Shown here: positions 33,070-44,464 of the stretch, piece by piece
How positions within the stretch are numbered: the stretch's first letter is position 1
How the letters are laid out: each line of letters begins with the position of its first letter
Position numbers and translations under genes: made by a program
From: Celoporthe dispersa
Taxonomy: Eukaryota; Ascomycota; Sordariomycetes; Diaporthales; Cryphonectriaceae
NCBI GenBank assembly: GCA_016584495.1
Contig: WAID01000009.1
Span: forward strand, 3,038,001-3,102,000
Direction: 5' to 3'
DNA length: 64,000 bases
The notes under the pieces: generated by a model
The model's input: only the letters and a program-made list of their open reading frames with translations
Database searches by the model: none
Told to the model about the DNA's origin: nothing

Positions 33070-34832
33070 ATGTTTTCCAAGTCCTTCTGGAAAAGCCGGT
33101 CCCTCCGGGTCTCGGACAAGAAGCGGACGAGTGCGGCAGAGCTGACGCTCAAGGAGTCGCTGTACCCGATCTGCCTCGTCACGCTCCTCTTCTTCCTGTG
33201 GGGGTTTTCGTATGGCCTGCTCGACACTCTCAACAAGCACTTTCAGAATACCCTTGGGATCACCAAGGCGAGGTCCTCGGGACTGCAGGCTGCTTACTTT
33301 GGGTAAGTGTCTCCTCTTCTCTCCTCCCGTGACGGTGTTTTCTTGCTTCCTTTCGTGTTTTTTTTTTGGGGGGGGGGGGGTCTTCTTCCCTCTTTTACTG
33401 TTTTGGTGGCTGTGGGATTCATACTAATATAAATACTTGTATGAGTGCAGAGCGTATCCGATCGCCTCGCTGGGCCATGCCGCCTGGATCTTGAGACATT
33501 ACAGCTACCGGGCCGTCTTCATCTGGGGCCTATGTCTGTATGGCATCGGTGCCCTGCTCGCCATCCCGGCGATCATGCACCGGAGTTTTGGCGGGTTCTG
33601 TGTGTGTATCTTCATCATTGGCAACGGGCTCGGCTCGCTGGAGACGGCAGCCAACCCCTACATTACTGGTGAGTTGTGTCTTTGGCTGAATTGACCAAGC
33701 CAGCATGCAGAACACATCCCGAGTATCTCAACCCTGACGCTGCGTGCTCGTAACCACCAATTAGTGTGCGGCCCGCCCAAGTACTCTGAGATCCGCATCA
33801 ACATCTCCCAGGCCTTCAACGGCATCGGCACCGTGGTCGCCCCCGTGCTGGGCTCCTACGTCTTCTTCGACTTTGGCGACGCGCGCGCCCTCAAGAACGT
33901 GCAGTGGGTGTACCTGGCCATCGCCGTCTTCGTCTTCTGCCTGGCCTTTGTCTTCTTCATGTCCCACATCCCCGAGATCACCGATGCCGACATGGCGTTC
34001 CAGGCGGACGAGTCGCAGGCCTCGGCGGACAGCACCAAGCCTTTTATCAAGCAGTACCGGCTGTTCCATGCCGCGTTTGCGCAGTTCTGTTATACCGGGG
34101 CACAGATTGCCATCGCGAGGTGAGTTTAGTGGTGGTGGAAGAGGGCCAGGATTCAAGACCGTGTCCTCTCTCCGGAGGAGGACGTAAGTCTTACAATCAC
34201 TGACCATATGCGACCCAGTTACTTCATCAACTACGTGACCGAGACCCGAGCCAACACCTCCTCCTCCCTGGGTTCCCAGTTCCTCGCCGGCGCCCAGGGA
34301 GCCTTCGCCCTGGGCCGTTTCGCCGGCACAGGCATCATGCACTTTGTCCGCCCCCGCTGGGTCTTCCTCTGGTTCCTCAGCTCCTGCATCGTCTTCATCG
34401 GCCCCTCCATCACCCAGCGCGGCAACACGGGCATGTCGATGCTCTACGTGACCCTCTTCTTCGAGTCCATCTGTTTCCCGACCATCGTCGCGCTGGGCAT
34501 GCGAGGCCTGGGCCGCCACACCAAGCGCGGCTCCGGGTTCATCGTGGGCGGTGTCTTTGGCGGCGCCTGTGTGCCGCCGCTGACGGGGGCTGTGGCGGAT
34601 ATGCACGGCACCGCGCTGGCCATGGTTGTCCCTATGGCTTTTTTTCATCGCGGCCTGGTCGTACTCGCTGGCGGTGAACTTTGTGCCGGCGTATCGGAAT
34701 ACGGCGGATGCGTTTACGAAGACCGATATTGGGCTGCACGGGCATCACGAGGGGGTTGCGGAGGTGGGCGAGGCGGGGAGTCTTGATGTGGACGAGGAGA
34801 AGGCTGTGGTGAACGAACAGAGAGAGGGATGA
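33070..34832 (+). CDS. FucP-type MFS sugar transporter (one frame jump)
   Basis: Exons 33070-33302, 33451-33668, 33765-34119 and 34219-34832, about 472 residues. The family comprises proton-coupled importers of L-fucose, glucose or galactose in the plasma membrane. Signatures: FFLWGFSYGLLDTLNKHFQ in the first membrane segment, the GAYPIASLGHAAWILR stretch across the first intron, GNGLGSLETAANPYIT, and many further hydrophobic segments up to LAVNFVPAYRNTAD near the end. All three introns have GTRAGT donors and consistent phase. The frame breaks at a run of seven T (34639-34645): upstream it reads VVPMAFF, downstream FIAAWSYSLAVNF one base off. Six T would make it continuous. The acidic C-terminal tail follows the last membrane segment. 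Substrate not determined; L-fucose/hexose import is by family. Confidence 0.88.
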
Positions 34833-36011
34833 TGATGGATTATTATTCCCCCGAGTGGACGGGTATGTCATGCTTCCTGAGATGGTGGATTAAAACGGAA
34901 AAGGGCAGAACAGCAGTGAATGAGGCGAGATTTTAGCTGTGAAGAATGTCCTGGTGCGACTTACACTGCAGTATCGAGAACCTGCCATTCATAAATGGAA
35001 TTTAGATTCAAGTGTCTTCGTGATAGGAAATAGTGATCTGAGCCTTGAGCAATACCTTGAGCTTCGACCACTACAGTAATATTCCTGCTAGTAGTATTAG
35101 TTCGATCTCTCTCTATTCCTCCACACAGCCACAGAGAGAAACAGGGAGCGAGGAAAGGCAAAGATTTGCTGGACCTCCCCGTCTCGAACCTCCGCCCCTG
35201 GTTCCTCATAAACTTTAGTTCAACCTCACGTCTTCTGTCTTTGTCTCCTCCCAGTCAGGTCATCTAGCGCCCCCATCAGAAAATAAAATTAAAAAAAGAA
35301 GACAAAAGGCGGTGGTGTGCTGGCCCATTCATGAAGCAACCTGAATGGCCTTCCCCCCTTGTGATTACAGAACCAACTAGTTCCTGCACAACCAACTATT
35401 GCCTCCCTCAAACTCGCGTATGCAGACTTTGGTATTTATTCAGTCCAACCTGCAAGACTCAGGGGCCACATCACCAAGGGGGAGACAAAGCCCAACCTGG
35501 GCTGTTGGGAGCCAGGGCAACTGACTGGATGTCAGCCCAGGTCTAACCGCCGAGGATGTGATCGTCTCCTCGGCCCAGCCAATCATTTTACACGGCCAAG
35601 GGCCCAGCGTCTCCGTCACTATCACCTCGCCTTCCCATCAGCGTCAATCACCGCTCAATGACTCTCTGAGCCCAATAGCCTCATCTCTCGTTTTCCCCGT
35701 TCCGGGTCCATCGCCGACTGTGACGGTGGGAGCATGCAAGCCACAGCCAGGGCTATTGGCCCCTGGAATGTAAATTACCGTATAGAGTCCCCAGCAAGGG
35801 AGTGCTCGGATTTTGACAAGCACGCAAGCGGCGTCGTTTATTAACCAAGATGGGCCCTTACTTACAACCACGCTTGAGAGAAAGGAAAAGAAAAGAGGGG
35901 AAAAGAAGAAGAAAAAAACCCTCAAGGGCAGTGAAAAATTGACCATAGCACACGAAATTTCGAGATAATTCTCCACAGCTATTCATTATCTCCATACCAG
36001 ATTAGCTCGCC
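34833..36011. other. Intergenic, no gene seen
   Basis: Short random ORFs only. A TTCGAAC-like sequence near 35193 on the plus strand was checked as a possible minus-strand tRNA T-arm, but the flanking stems do not pair. The 35880-35925 stretch is A/G-rich. Confidence 0.5.
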
Positions 36012-36691
36012 ATGAAAGCAGCCGCAGCAGCAGCCTTTGGCATCCTCCTCCTATCCTCCTCCACCCCGGTCTCTACCGCCGCAGCACTGCCCTCTCGGCG
36101 GTCGACTTCAGACTGCAGTGACTATGTAGGAGGACTCACAGCCTGGTCAGACGCCAACTTTACTGGCAGGTCATATCAGTATAATGTCTCGGCCAACACG
36201 TGCAGTACGCACCCTTCCTCTTGATTTCACACCTCTGTCCTCGACTTGTTAAAGCTTTTTGCCGCCCTTCCCTTTCTTCTTTGGCAACCCTCTACAGGTG
36301 GAGGCCCCGTCCTCAGGACCTAGGCAAGACACACACAAATACACACGTACACATACTAACGTGATACACAGTCTCCATAGCTGGACAGTTCCCGTATGAA
36401 CAGCCAGCAGGCGTCAGTTCCGTGGCTGCCAACCCTTTCAACTGGTGTACATTATATCCGTAAGTCGGCCCCCGCCTGTGCCTACAGGGCACGTAGGCAG
36501 ACAGGCAAATATTATTATGTCTTTTCCTCCCAATTCTAATCAGATGTCTTAGGAATACGGACTGTGACCCGGGGCTAGGAAGAGTCAACGACACTCTAGA
36601 TGTGGTCGGGAGTTACTATAATCTGGCCGGCTCCGAGGAGGTCTGGGACAACCTGGCGCAGAGTTTCTCATGCCGGCCTTATGATTGTTAA
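36012..36691 (+). CDS. Small secreted cysteine-rich protein
   Basis: Exons 36012-36204, 36372-36459 and 36544-36691 give 142 residues; donors GTACGC and GTAAGT, phases agree. Residues 1-24 are a clear signal peptide (Ala/Leu/Ser core, cleavage likely near TAAA-LP). The mature part has seven cysteines (35, 64, 90, 95, 101, 137, 142) and two N-glycosylation sequons (NFT, NVS), plus NDT. Seven Cys means at least one unpaired or an intermolecular bond. I recognise no family. Small size, secretion and Cys content are what is expected of apoplastic or effector-like proteins, but nothing here proves a role in host interaction. It stands alone, more than 500 bp from either neighbour. Confidence 0.72.
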
Positions 36692-37230
36692 AATCTCTGG
36701 ATCTGTACTTGTAATCAAAGGCTGTTGCGGTCGGTCTGTAGACTAATACATGATCTAGGCAAATGGAGTCTTCGTTGAGGGGAATGGGCTTGCTGAGATA
36801 TCTGACGGGTACTTCAAGATTAGGCGTATTGAACCTCGCTCACCGAGCTTAGGGTATTATATATTTACAAGCCTTTTGATGATGCGCGAGACATATACAT
36901 GATGGATGACAAAACACACAGCTTTTTTTCCTCTTTTGGTCTTTTTTTTCCCTTTTTTTCTTCTTTCTTTTTCCTCTTTCTCTGTCTCTCTCTCCCCTCA
37001 TACCTTTTCTTAACTCCTCTACTACGTATAGCAGCCTTTCGCTTCACCATACCAACTTTCAGAAGCGCAGGTTACCTCCTAGAACAGACATGTCAACAAA
37101 CTCAAGTCTCCTTTTCTCACATGCTATCTCCGGCTCTATCCAGCCGTCGATATGAGCTAGATACAGCCCGCGGGCCCTCAATCCTTTCTGGCCGTGTCGA
37201 AGACGGAACCACGAAACCCCCCTGGGCCGG
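36692..37230. other. Intergenic, convergent 3' flanks
   Basis: Pyrimidine-rich between about 36920 and 37010. No coding signal. It separates the secreted protein gene from the 3' end of the eight-exon minus-strand gene. Confidence 0.5.
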
Positions 37231-40200
37231 TCACAAGAGCTCGTCGTCGTCGTTGTCGGCGAATGCCTCGCTTCCCCGCGGCAGCGGCCCCCTAGATTGT
37301 TCCTGATTTCCAGTGGCGTGAGGCGGCAGGGCAGGACAAGCGCCAGGGGTCCTCAGCGACAATACAGGGGAACGAGCTCGTTGCGAGTGATGGGACGTCT
37401 GCCAGTTGGGCCATGGAGGTAGAGAACTCTTCGGTGGGCTTCCAAGAGGCCTGGATCCGCGGCCATCCCCGAAATTAGATGTTGCCGACAGACGCGGGCT
37501 ATCTGGGCCTCGACCTGAGCCTGTGGTGGATGGCTGAGTCGTGAGGGAGGGTTCTGAGGCCTCAACTGGGCGGACTCCAGATGCAGGGAGTGTTGTAAGG
37601 TTGATTGGCGGGGTAGTGTCTTGCAGCGGCCTCGTCAGTATCGCATAGGGACAAGGTTCTGAATTCCCTGAGACAGTGCTGGCATCAGGCCACAGAGTAG
37701 GAGGAGCCGCCTGTAGGTCCGTGCCGGAGCTGGCTGTGGTTATGTCCTGCGGAGAGGCTCGATTGTTGTTTTAAACTGGACGTGATGGAATGACTGCCAT
37801 ATCGAGAGTGGCGTCTTCAAGTCCTTCCTCTTTACACTGAGGCGATGTCTCGCTATCTGGAGAAAGAGGGATTGGGTCGTCTATCGAATCGCCATGGAAG
37901 AGGAGGGAGGCCCGAACGTTAAGGGACCTTGTGGTTCGCCTTATAAAAGGACACTGCAGCAGAAGTGAAGGGAAATCTATGGGATCATCACTCCCTCGCT
38001 GATCTTCAATCTTAACCGACGGATCAGAGTTCCTGGCATTGACGAGGTTCTCGGGCCTCGCTTGTGAGTTGTTGTCTAGCTCGGGCGTGGGTGATTCTGG
38101 AGTCGTCACTCGATGGACTTTAGGCTCGGTAGACTGACTGGGCCTCCCGTGATTGTTAGAGCCCCGGAGGCTTATATGAGAGCAGTCCCTCGGCACAAAT
38201 TTTGGTGTTTCTGAGCCACAGCAATGAGTGAGCTATTTTGTATCCGAAGCCGTCATCGTTCAGGGCGGCAGCCCACTTACCAACGTTGCCAGGATCGCGG
38301 CCTTGTGATGTTGCAGTCTCCGCTGGTGACGGACGAGGACTACCACGTTCAGCATGAGCTGCACGAATAGGCGTGTCTGGCATAGAGACATCAGATACAC
38401 GGCCAGCCCTATCTTGACCCTGACTTATCCCATCTGTCGTTGCAAGGTGGCTGGCAGCGGCAGCGGCCTGGGGGCGGGCTCTTCGTCGGCCATCTTCACA
38501 TGATGCGATGGTGATGACAGAGCCCTATCTCGACCATTTTCTCCCGTAAGCTCTCGCGACTGTGGCTAGGAGCAGGGAGTCAGACACGTCAGACACGTTC
38601 AGTAAAGCCTCTATCCTAAGTCCCTTGAGAACTACTCACCGCTTGCAGTTCATCATCGTCTGTAGTTTTTGAATCAGGTGGTGATGATTCGGAGTTGGAG
38701 TTTCCACACGAGTTGTGTATCGCCATGTACAAATCGGCACGTTCCTTGAATCTACTCGCTACATTGCCAGCGAGTTGAGATAGATCCGCTCCGGGGGGAG
38801 TGTACGAAGTCTCTGGTTCGTAGGTCTCTGGCTGGCACCCAGGCAAGCACAGGGCGTTGTGGCAGATGAAAAGCCTCATGCGCTGGTGGGATTCTCAGGT
38901 TATTAAGCAGGAAGAGACAAGGAAACCGACGGTTGTTGACTTTGGGGCCACCGTCCTCGAAGCCCTCAGCCCAACCGGTGATGGCTCCATCTTCCGTGGC
39001 ATAGCACCTGGGAATTGTAGTCCTTTTCTCACCCTGCCTGGGGGCGGCCGTCTTTGTGCCAGCACAGCCTTGGGCGCCTGGCTAGGCTCACGGGGCTCGG
39101 TATCGAGTCTTGTAGCTTGGTCTGCACGTTGTTGGACTTTCAACCGCCGCTGTTCGTGTGGAAAGGCGACGAGAGTGTCCGGAAGGTAGGCTTGTATACC
39201 AACCTCGGACCAGTCAAAATGGGGGAGAACAGCGACAAGATTCCAGGTAATTCTGTGGTACTTCTCCCGCCAGAGACATTGACTACCCACAAATATCAGT
39301 ATCCGTTCCTGTGATAAATTGGCGATCATCGGATATAGCACCGGTTCGGGGGCATGACGCTAGAAATTGCCTGCGAAACAGCTCCAGAAAATCTCGAGCA
39401 CAGGCAGACTGCGCCAGAAGCCAAAGAGGAAAAGGTAATAACTATCACATACTAGATCTCACCAACGACAGGATCGTTGATGCCCAGGAATCGCTCTGTA
39501 CGTTTGGGTCGGTTCGGACTAGACTTGGGTGCTTCGGCGACATCATTGCGCCCATCATCTTCTCTGGAGTTGGTAATATCAATTGGGAACGGCTCGACCT
39601 CTGGAGTGGGGGATGATCTGGCAGCCTGAACTGAGGATGGCCTAACGGCCGCAGTAGGGGACGGTTCGGGAGCTGTAATCGGGGCCGGTATGACAGCTGA
39701 AGTCAAGGGCGGTGCGGCAGACAACGTGGACGAGGACGGTCGGCTGTCGGGATTGAAATGGCCACTACGTAGCTCCTGCATGTATCTCTTGTTATTTACC
39801 ATTGCCAGCTGGGTGTCGCACCCTCGAACGCGCCACCCTAGCTCATGGACAGCAACGTCGTGGGTTACCGAAGCCATCAGATGACCAGGTCCAGAGAGAT
39901 GTCTCATGGCTCCAGGAACAGGATCTCGATTGAAGTATAAGTCGTGCTCGCGGCAGCGCAGGATATACCAGGTATTGTTACATTTGGGGTGCGACACGAT
40001 GTAGGACTTCTCCTGGCAAGACGGATCTGCGGTGTTCTTCCACACGGCTGCGTACTCGATTGTCCTCTCGGCTTGGAGCCCAGCACGCTGCCTCGGGAAA
40101 CATTGGAGTGGAAGTCTGGGTCTTTGGAAGCCCTGCTGCTGAAGCGTGTCCGTAGTCCCTCTTTGCATGTTCAAGGCGCCCGAATTCGCATTAGGGAGGC

Positions 40201-40670
40201 TTGAGCCACGATGCAGACTGCGGTGCTGGGTTGTGTCGGCCGTGTTGTCCGTTACCCATGGGTATGCCGCCCTCGCTGGACCGTTCTCGTGTCCCTGGCA
40301 TGTTGAGTCCTGTCGCGGGCTGTTGCCGTCAGCATGGCTAGAACGGGCTGGGCCAAAATTCTCCCGTCGAGGGCGCGAGTCTGTGGTCTCGTTGGATTTG
40401 AAAGGACTATCAGAGCCTGGTCGAGCCTGCTGATTCTGGTACGTCAGACGGTGTAGCAGTTTCTTAAGCTGAATGTGTAGTCCTATGTAATTAGTAGTCT
40501 GGCAATGTACATACCGATGAGCCCTCACCCTCGAGCTCACAGTGGAAACGTCGAATACGGCTCAAGAAAGGACTGTCGTGGGAATCTTCGTCCCGTTCAC
40601 GCTTGCGTTTTAACGAACAGTCTTGTCTTTTCAGATCGTCCCCGGCAGGTTCCATCTCAGATGGCGGCAT
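37231..40670 (-). CDS. Eight-exon gene of unknown function with a Cys/His-rich module
   Basis: Proposed exons in coding order: 40670-40529, 40482-39467, 39359-38931, 38882-38640, 38565-38500, 38419-38281, 38210-37795, 37746-37231; all phases agree and give 988 residues. The ATG at 40670 is the first after a minus-strand TATA box at 40859-40866. N-terminus is charged (SLKRKRERDED). In exon 2 a block with WYILRCREHDLYF, MRHLSGPGH and VAVHELGWRVRGCD looks like a degenerate C2H2-type zinc module of a fast-evolving fungal family. Exon 3 has LIFVGSQCLWREKYHRITW and WSEVGIQAYLPDTLVAFP. Exons 4-8 are Ser/Pro/acidic and look disordered, ending ADNDDDELL. The last exon has no usable ATG. Weakest junctions: donors GTTGGT (39466), GTCGGT (38930) and GTCATT (37794). 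Could be several genes or partly mis-spliced; nuclear function is only a guess. Confidence 0.55.
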
Positions 40671-40858
40671 TCCCACTGCGTCTCGCGGTCTGCACAGCTT
40701 AGCTGCTTGCTCTGTCAGCCAGGGGTCCTCCTCGTATACTTCTAGTCGGTTTTAATCTGCTCTAGCCTTGCTGAGGAATTGTTTGCTTTCTTGAGCCGCA
40801 CCGTCTGTCTTGGTCTTGGCCTCGGTGACCACGATATCGGCTTGGGCAGGTTCAGTGG

Positions 40859-40866
40859 CTTATATA
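40859..40866 (-). promoter_or_regulatory. TATA box of the eight-exon gene
   Basis: TATATAAG on the minus strand. No ATG occurs on that strand between it and the proposed start at 40670, which supports both the box and the start. Confidence 0.5.
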
Positions 40867-41684
40867 TGGAGACGCGGAAGCGGCTGAGATGAACATCTCG
40901 TCTGAAGAATGATGATGATGATGATGATGAGAAACTAGCCCTACTTGAAGTATGTCCAAGCGAAAAGGCTGGGTTTAATTTCACTGATGATTTGCGTTGA
41001 AGATAGCAAGCCAGGAGAGTATGAGGTGCAGGGTGATATCAAATGGTGATTGAAGGTGGGGGAGACACACACATAGTGAGAGGGAAGACAGAAGGAGGGG
41101 AAGCGGCCTGAGGAGAGAGGAGAGGAGTGGGAGAGGGAGGGAGGGAGAGGGAGGGAAAGAGAGAGAGAGAGATAAAACCGAGAGGCGGGGGTAGGGGAGT
41201 GGGAGAGTAGGGGGGAGTGATGGAAACAAACGGGATCGTCAACGCAACAATAGCGTCGACACTTTCAATGAGACATAAGCGGCGTCGACCTGCATGAGAA
41301 AAGAAAAAAGCAATATGCGGGACCTTTAACAATATAGTCTGAGGTATGCACACAGACTTGATAGGGCTCGCGCAGGCAGCCTTGCCAGCCCGGCCAGGTA
41401 TGCGGTTACACGGATGGAAGCGAGGCCCACCTCCCAACGCCCAACCAAACGCACACCTCGTCGACCTCATCACGAGGTGCGTTTCCGGTTAAGTCCCAGT
41501 GTCCTGGAGGTGCTTTTGAGAGGCGCCTGCGTGTGTGTGATAGGTCGGCTCGACATGCAGTCCTCCTTAGTTTCAGCGGCCCAACAACGACCTGCATTAG
41601 ACCCGTACGCATCGAGCTGGCCATCGCGCAGCGCCCCGGTGTCGGTCAACTCCGTGGCCATGGAGGCGGCATGGGGTCTCCTCA

Positions 41685-42185
41685 TCATCGAGACCATAAT
41701 GCATCATCCCATAGGGACCGTGCTGAAGGCCTGCACGCTGTAAATCGCCGCCTATAACCAGGCCCCTGCGCTCCTGGTATGGGGCCTCCTGAAAATAGGT
41801 GGGCAGCGTGGGCATGCTCATGATGCACAGGAGCGGGTGACGAGTACTCTTGGGTGATGATTCGAGGCATGTTCTGGGGGATCTGGTCAGGCCGGTACCC
41901 GGTACCCTGGAGGTCACGTTGTAGGCGTCACAGCTTAAGGCTATCATGGGTGCTACCCGTGCCGTCCTGCTTCTTCTGGACGAGCTTGGTGTTTCGATAT
42001 GCATCGCTCCACCTGGCGGAGATGAAGAGTGCCTGATCCGGCTGGTTCCGCAGCGGTAGGATGCGTAAGACCGGCCGGAGCCGTATAATAGCGCTGTGGG
42101 GGGGCGGTGCGGCGGAGGGTCGGAGGGTCGGAGACAGGGCGGAAAACTGGTGGTGAGGAAAAGTTGCTATCGCCGTCCAATACAT
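41685..42185 (-). pseudogene. Possible broken gene fragment
   Basis: On the minus strand one frame is open for about 500 bp except for a single TGA at 41928-41930. The translation on both sides looks protein-like (ARWSDAYRNTKLVQKKQDG before, RLQRDLQGTGYRPDQIPQN after), and a CGA-to-TGA change would explain the stop. No family is recognised and no full gene structure could be built. It could also be chance, or part of an unrecognised spliced gene. Confidence 0.22.
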
Positions 42186-42483
42186 GCCAGCTCTGCGCTT
42201 CGGTCGGCTTCGGGATCATCTTAGGCGCCCGATAATGAATTTAGCTCTAGCTCGACAACGTCACCCTGTGCTTTTATGTCCTTGCTTGATGCCTCGGCAG
42301 ACCACGGTTCCGGTGGGTTGTGGAGACGGCACCGTCGAGAAGACCCTCTTTAAGATGCCATCGTCCCGCGCCCCCAGAGCGCTTCCTCGTCCATGAGACT
42401 ATACACCTCGATATTGACAGACTGACACCTTGCAACCCTCCACCGACAAGCAGCCTGCTCATCCTGATCTCGGAGGCCTCAAC

Positions 42484-43297
42484 ATGTCTCTCCACGTGCA
42501 CCACCTCCACCTGTCTCAATCCGAGAGGATCGTATGGCTGCTAGAGGTATGCACGCCGCAGCGCGCCGGAGATATGGAGTGAACTCGTGCTGACCGGCCC
42601 AAAACAGGAGCTCCAGATCCCCTACGAGCTCCACGTCCACGAGCGTGACCCGCAGTCCGCCCTGGCGCCGGCAGACCTCAAGTCGCTCAACCCCTTCGGC
42701 ACTGCGCCCTACTTTCGGGATACCAAGGTCTCGCCGCCCGTGGAGCTCTCTGAGTCGGGTGCCATCGTGGAGTATATCCTGGCCGTCTACGGCCCCTCTG
42801 GCGCGGTGCGGCTGACGAGGACCCCGGACGACAAGGAGTATGGTGCCTACCTGCAGTGGTTGCACTACGCCAACGGCTCCCTGCAGCCGACCATGAGCCG
42901 CAACATGACCTTCCTGCTCGCGGGCATCGGCAGCGGAAATCCCATCATCGAGATGTTCAAGGCCAGGACCGGCACGGCGCTGAAGCGGCTGGACGAGAGG
43001 CTCGCCGGGAGCAAGTATCTGGCAGGGGAGGAGCTGAGCACCGCGGACATCATGAGTGTGTTCAGCCTCACGACCACGCGAGGCTTCCGGCCTGTGGATC
43101 TGAGCCCATACCCGAACATTCTGAGGTACCTGAAGGACATCGCGGCGCGCCCTGGGTACCAGGAGGCGATCCGGAAGGGCGACCACGGGATGGAGCCTAT
43201 GATCACAGCCGAGGTCAAGGGGTTCACCCAGTTCCCTGCCTTTGCGAAGGCGCTTGCGGAGGAGGCGCGGGCGTGTGCTGCTCCCAACCATGGTTGA
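42484..43297 (+). CDS. Glutathione S-transferase
   Basis: Exons 42484-42546 and 42608-43297 give 250 residues; the intron (GTATGC donor, TGCTGACC branch) comes after 21 codons. The thioredoxin-like N-domain starts MSLHVHHLHLSQSERIVWLLE; Ser12/Ser14 in SQSERI is where the glutathione-activating residue lies in many fungal GSTs. NPFGTAPYF and the ELSESGAIVEYIL motif bind the glutamyl part of glutathione. The helical C-domain (about 95-225) contains LAGSKYLAGEELSTADIMSVF, the N-capping/hydrophobic staple region. Length is normal. Likely a cytosolic detoxification enzyme, close to Gtt1/URE2-like fungal forms; electrophile substrates unknown. Confidence 0.92.
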
Positions 43298-44464
43298 TGC
43301 TGTATATGTAAACAGGGAGAATGATTGAGCATCAACTCGCCTCCCGACAGAGCAGAGTGCAGACGGCTCAAGCCTCGCGAGGACTGTCTATCTGGTTAGA
43401 AGACCCAGTATTGCGTGTATGGGTTGACCAAGGATGATGGCCTAGGCCAGTGTCGTTAGGGATCCCTTTAAGGCTCTGCAGCGTGGTCAGCGCCGTCTTC
43501 TCCATAGTTTAGTTGGCTTGATCTGACCTGACCTCCTCTTGCGTATAACCCATCTTCATTGAGAGATAGGTAGGTGCCGTTGAGCCTGACGCCGACTCTG
43601 GCTGCGGCCTACTGGCTGTTGTTGATCTGAGATGGTTTCCTTCTCTCTTTCTTTCTCTTCCTTTCGTCGTACGTCATCACCAAGTCTGTTGGGGGCATTA
43701 CGCATGACGAATTGCTGCAGGTGAATTAAGTAGGAAGCAGAGAGCTCATATCGTACCTGCCTTATACGCACTCGGCTGGCTCTACTTAAGCTGTGCGGTA
43801 CTTACCAGCAGCAGCGTTCTGTACAGTATGCACGATGTACCCGTAGTATTTACTACGCACTATCGTAAGCACTATGGTACATGGTGGTGAAGAGCTGTAG
43901 GAGCAGGTGACCAGGGGAGACCCCTGCCACGCCCGCGGTAGCAGCGCTCACCTCTAGGCGCCTGTGTCTGACGAGGGTCTACAGGGCTACCGTCAGGGCT
44001 TGGGTGCCCAACTAACAGCTAGACCTGGCACTGGCCACCTGAGCCCAGGCAACATGCGAAATGGAGGGTGACAGGGGTTGTGATTGATCACGAACATTCA
44101 TCTCCCAGCCATCATCTCCATCTCCATCGCGGGCCTTGCCTCTCCCTCTCTTCCCTCCCGCACGACAAGCAGCACTGCAGCAGGCCAGACCCAAATCCTT
44201 TCCCTTTCGTCTTTACCCTGTCTGCATATTCTGGTTACTACAGCAGACGTTTCGAGAACCGCGCCCGTCCTTGATCAGTCCGTCCGAGCCGGCAGGGCTC
44301 CCATCAGCAACCCTGACAGCAGACATCAGAGTACAGTTACGCAGTCACCAGATAGGCTGCGAACGAGCGACTGCCACCAGCGAGTTCTGTGCCAGTGCTG
44401 TCCCGTAGCCACACAGAAGCTTACTGAAATCACTATCTCCAGCCTCCAGGCTCCCGTCTTCATC
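43298..44464. other. Intergenic; ede1 promoter and leader
   Basis: Nothing coding is seen. The last 380 bp are stop-free in the ede1 frame, but the ORF's upstream part reads as random Ser/Pro-rich sequence, so it is taken as leader. Confidence 0.5.

Larger units (their letters stand above)
40671..42483. other. Intergenic region with simple repeats and one broken frame
   Basis: Contains an ATG/GAT trinucleotide run (about 40910-40930) and a GA-rich tract (about 41085-41175). A broken reading frame on the minus strand is listed separately (41685-42185). The right end is the promoter of the glutathione S-transferase gene. Confidence 0.5.

Noticed and set aside
33761..34648. 295-residue ORF on the minus strand, rich in Asp/Glu/His/Gly
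   Set aside because: Antisense shadow of the FucP transporter.
35150..35260. tRNA gene on the minus strand suggested by a GGTTCGAGAC box
   Set aside because: T-stem and acceptor stem do not pair and no A-box lies at the right distance.
42479..43291. 270-residue minus-strand ORF
   Set aside because: Antisense shadow of the glutathione S-transferase exon 2.
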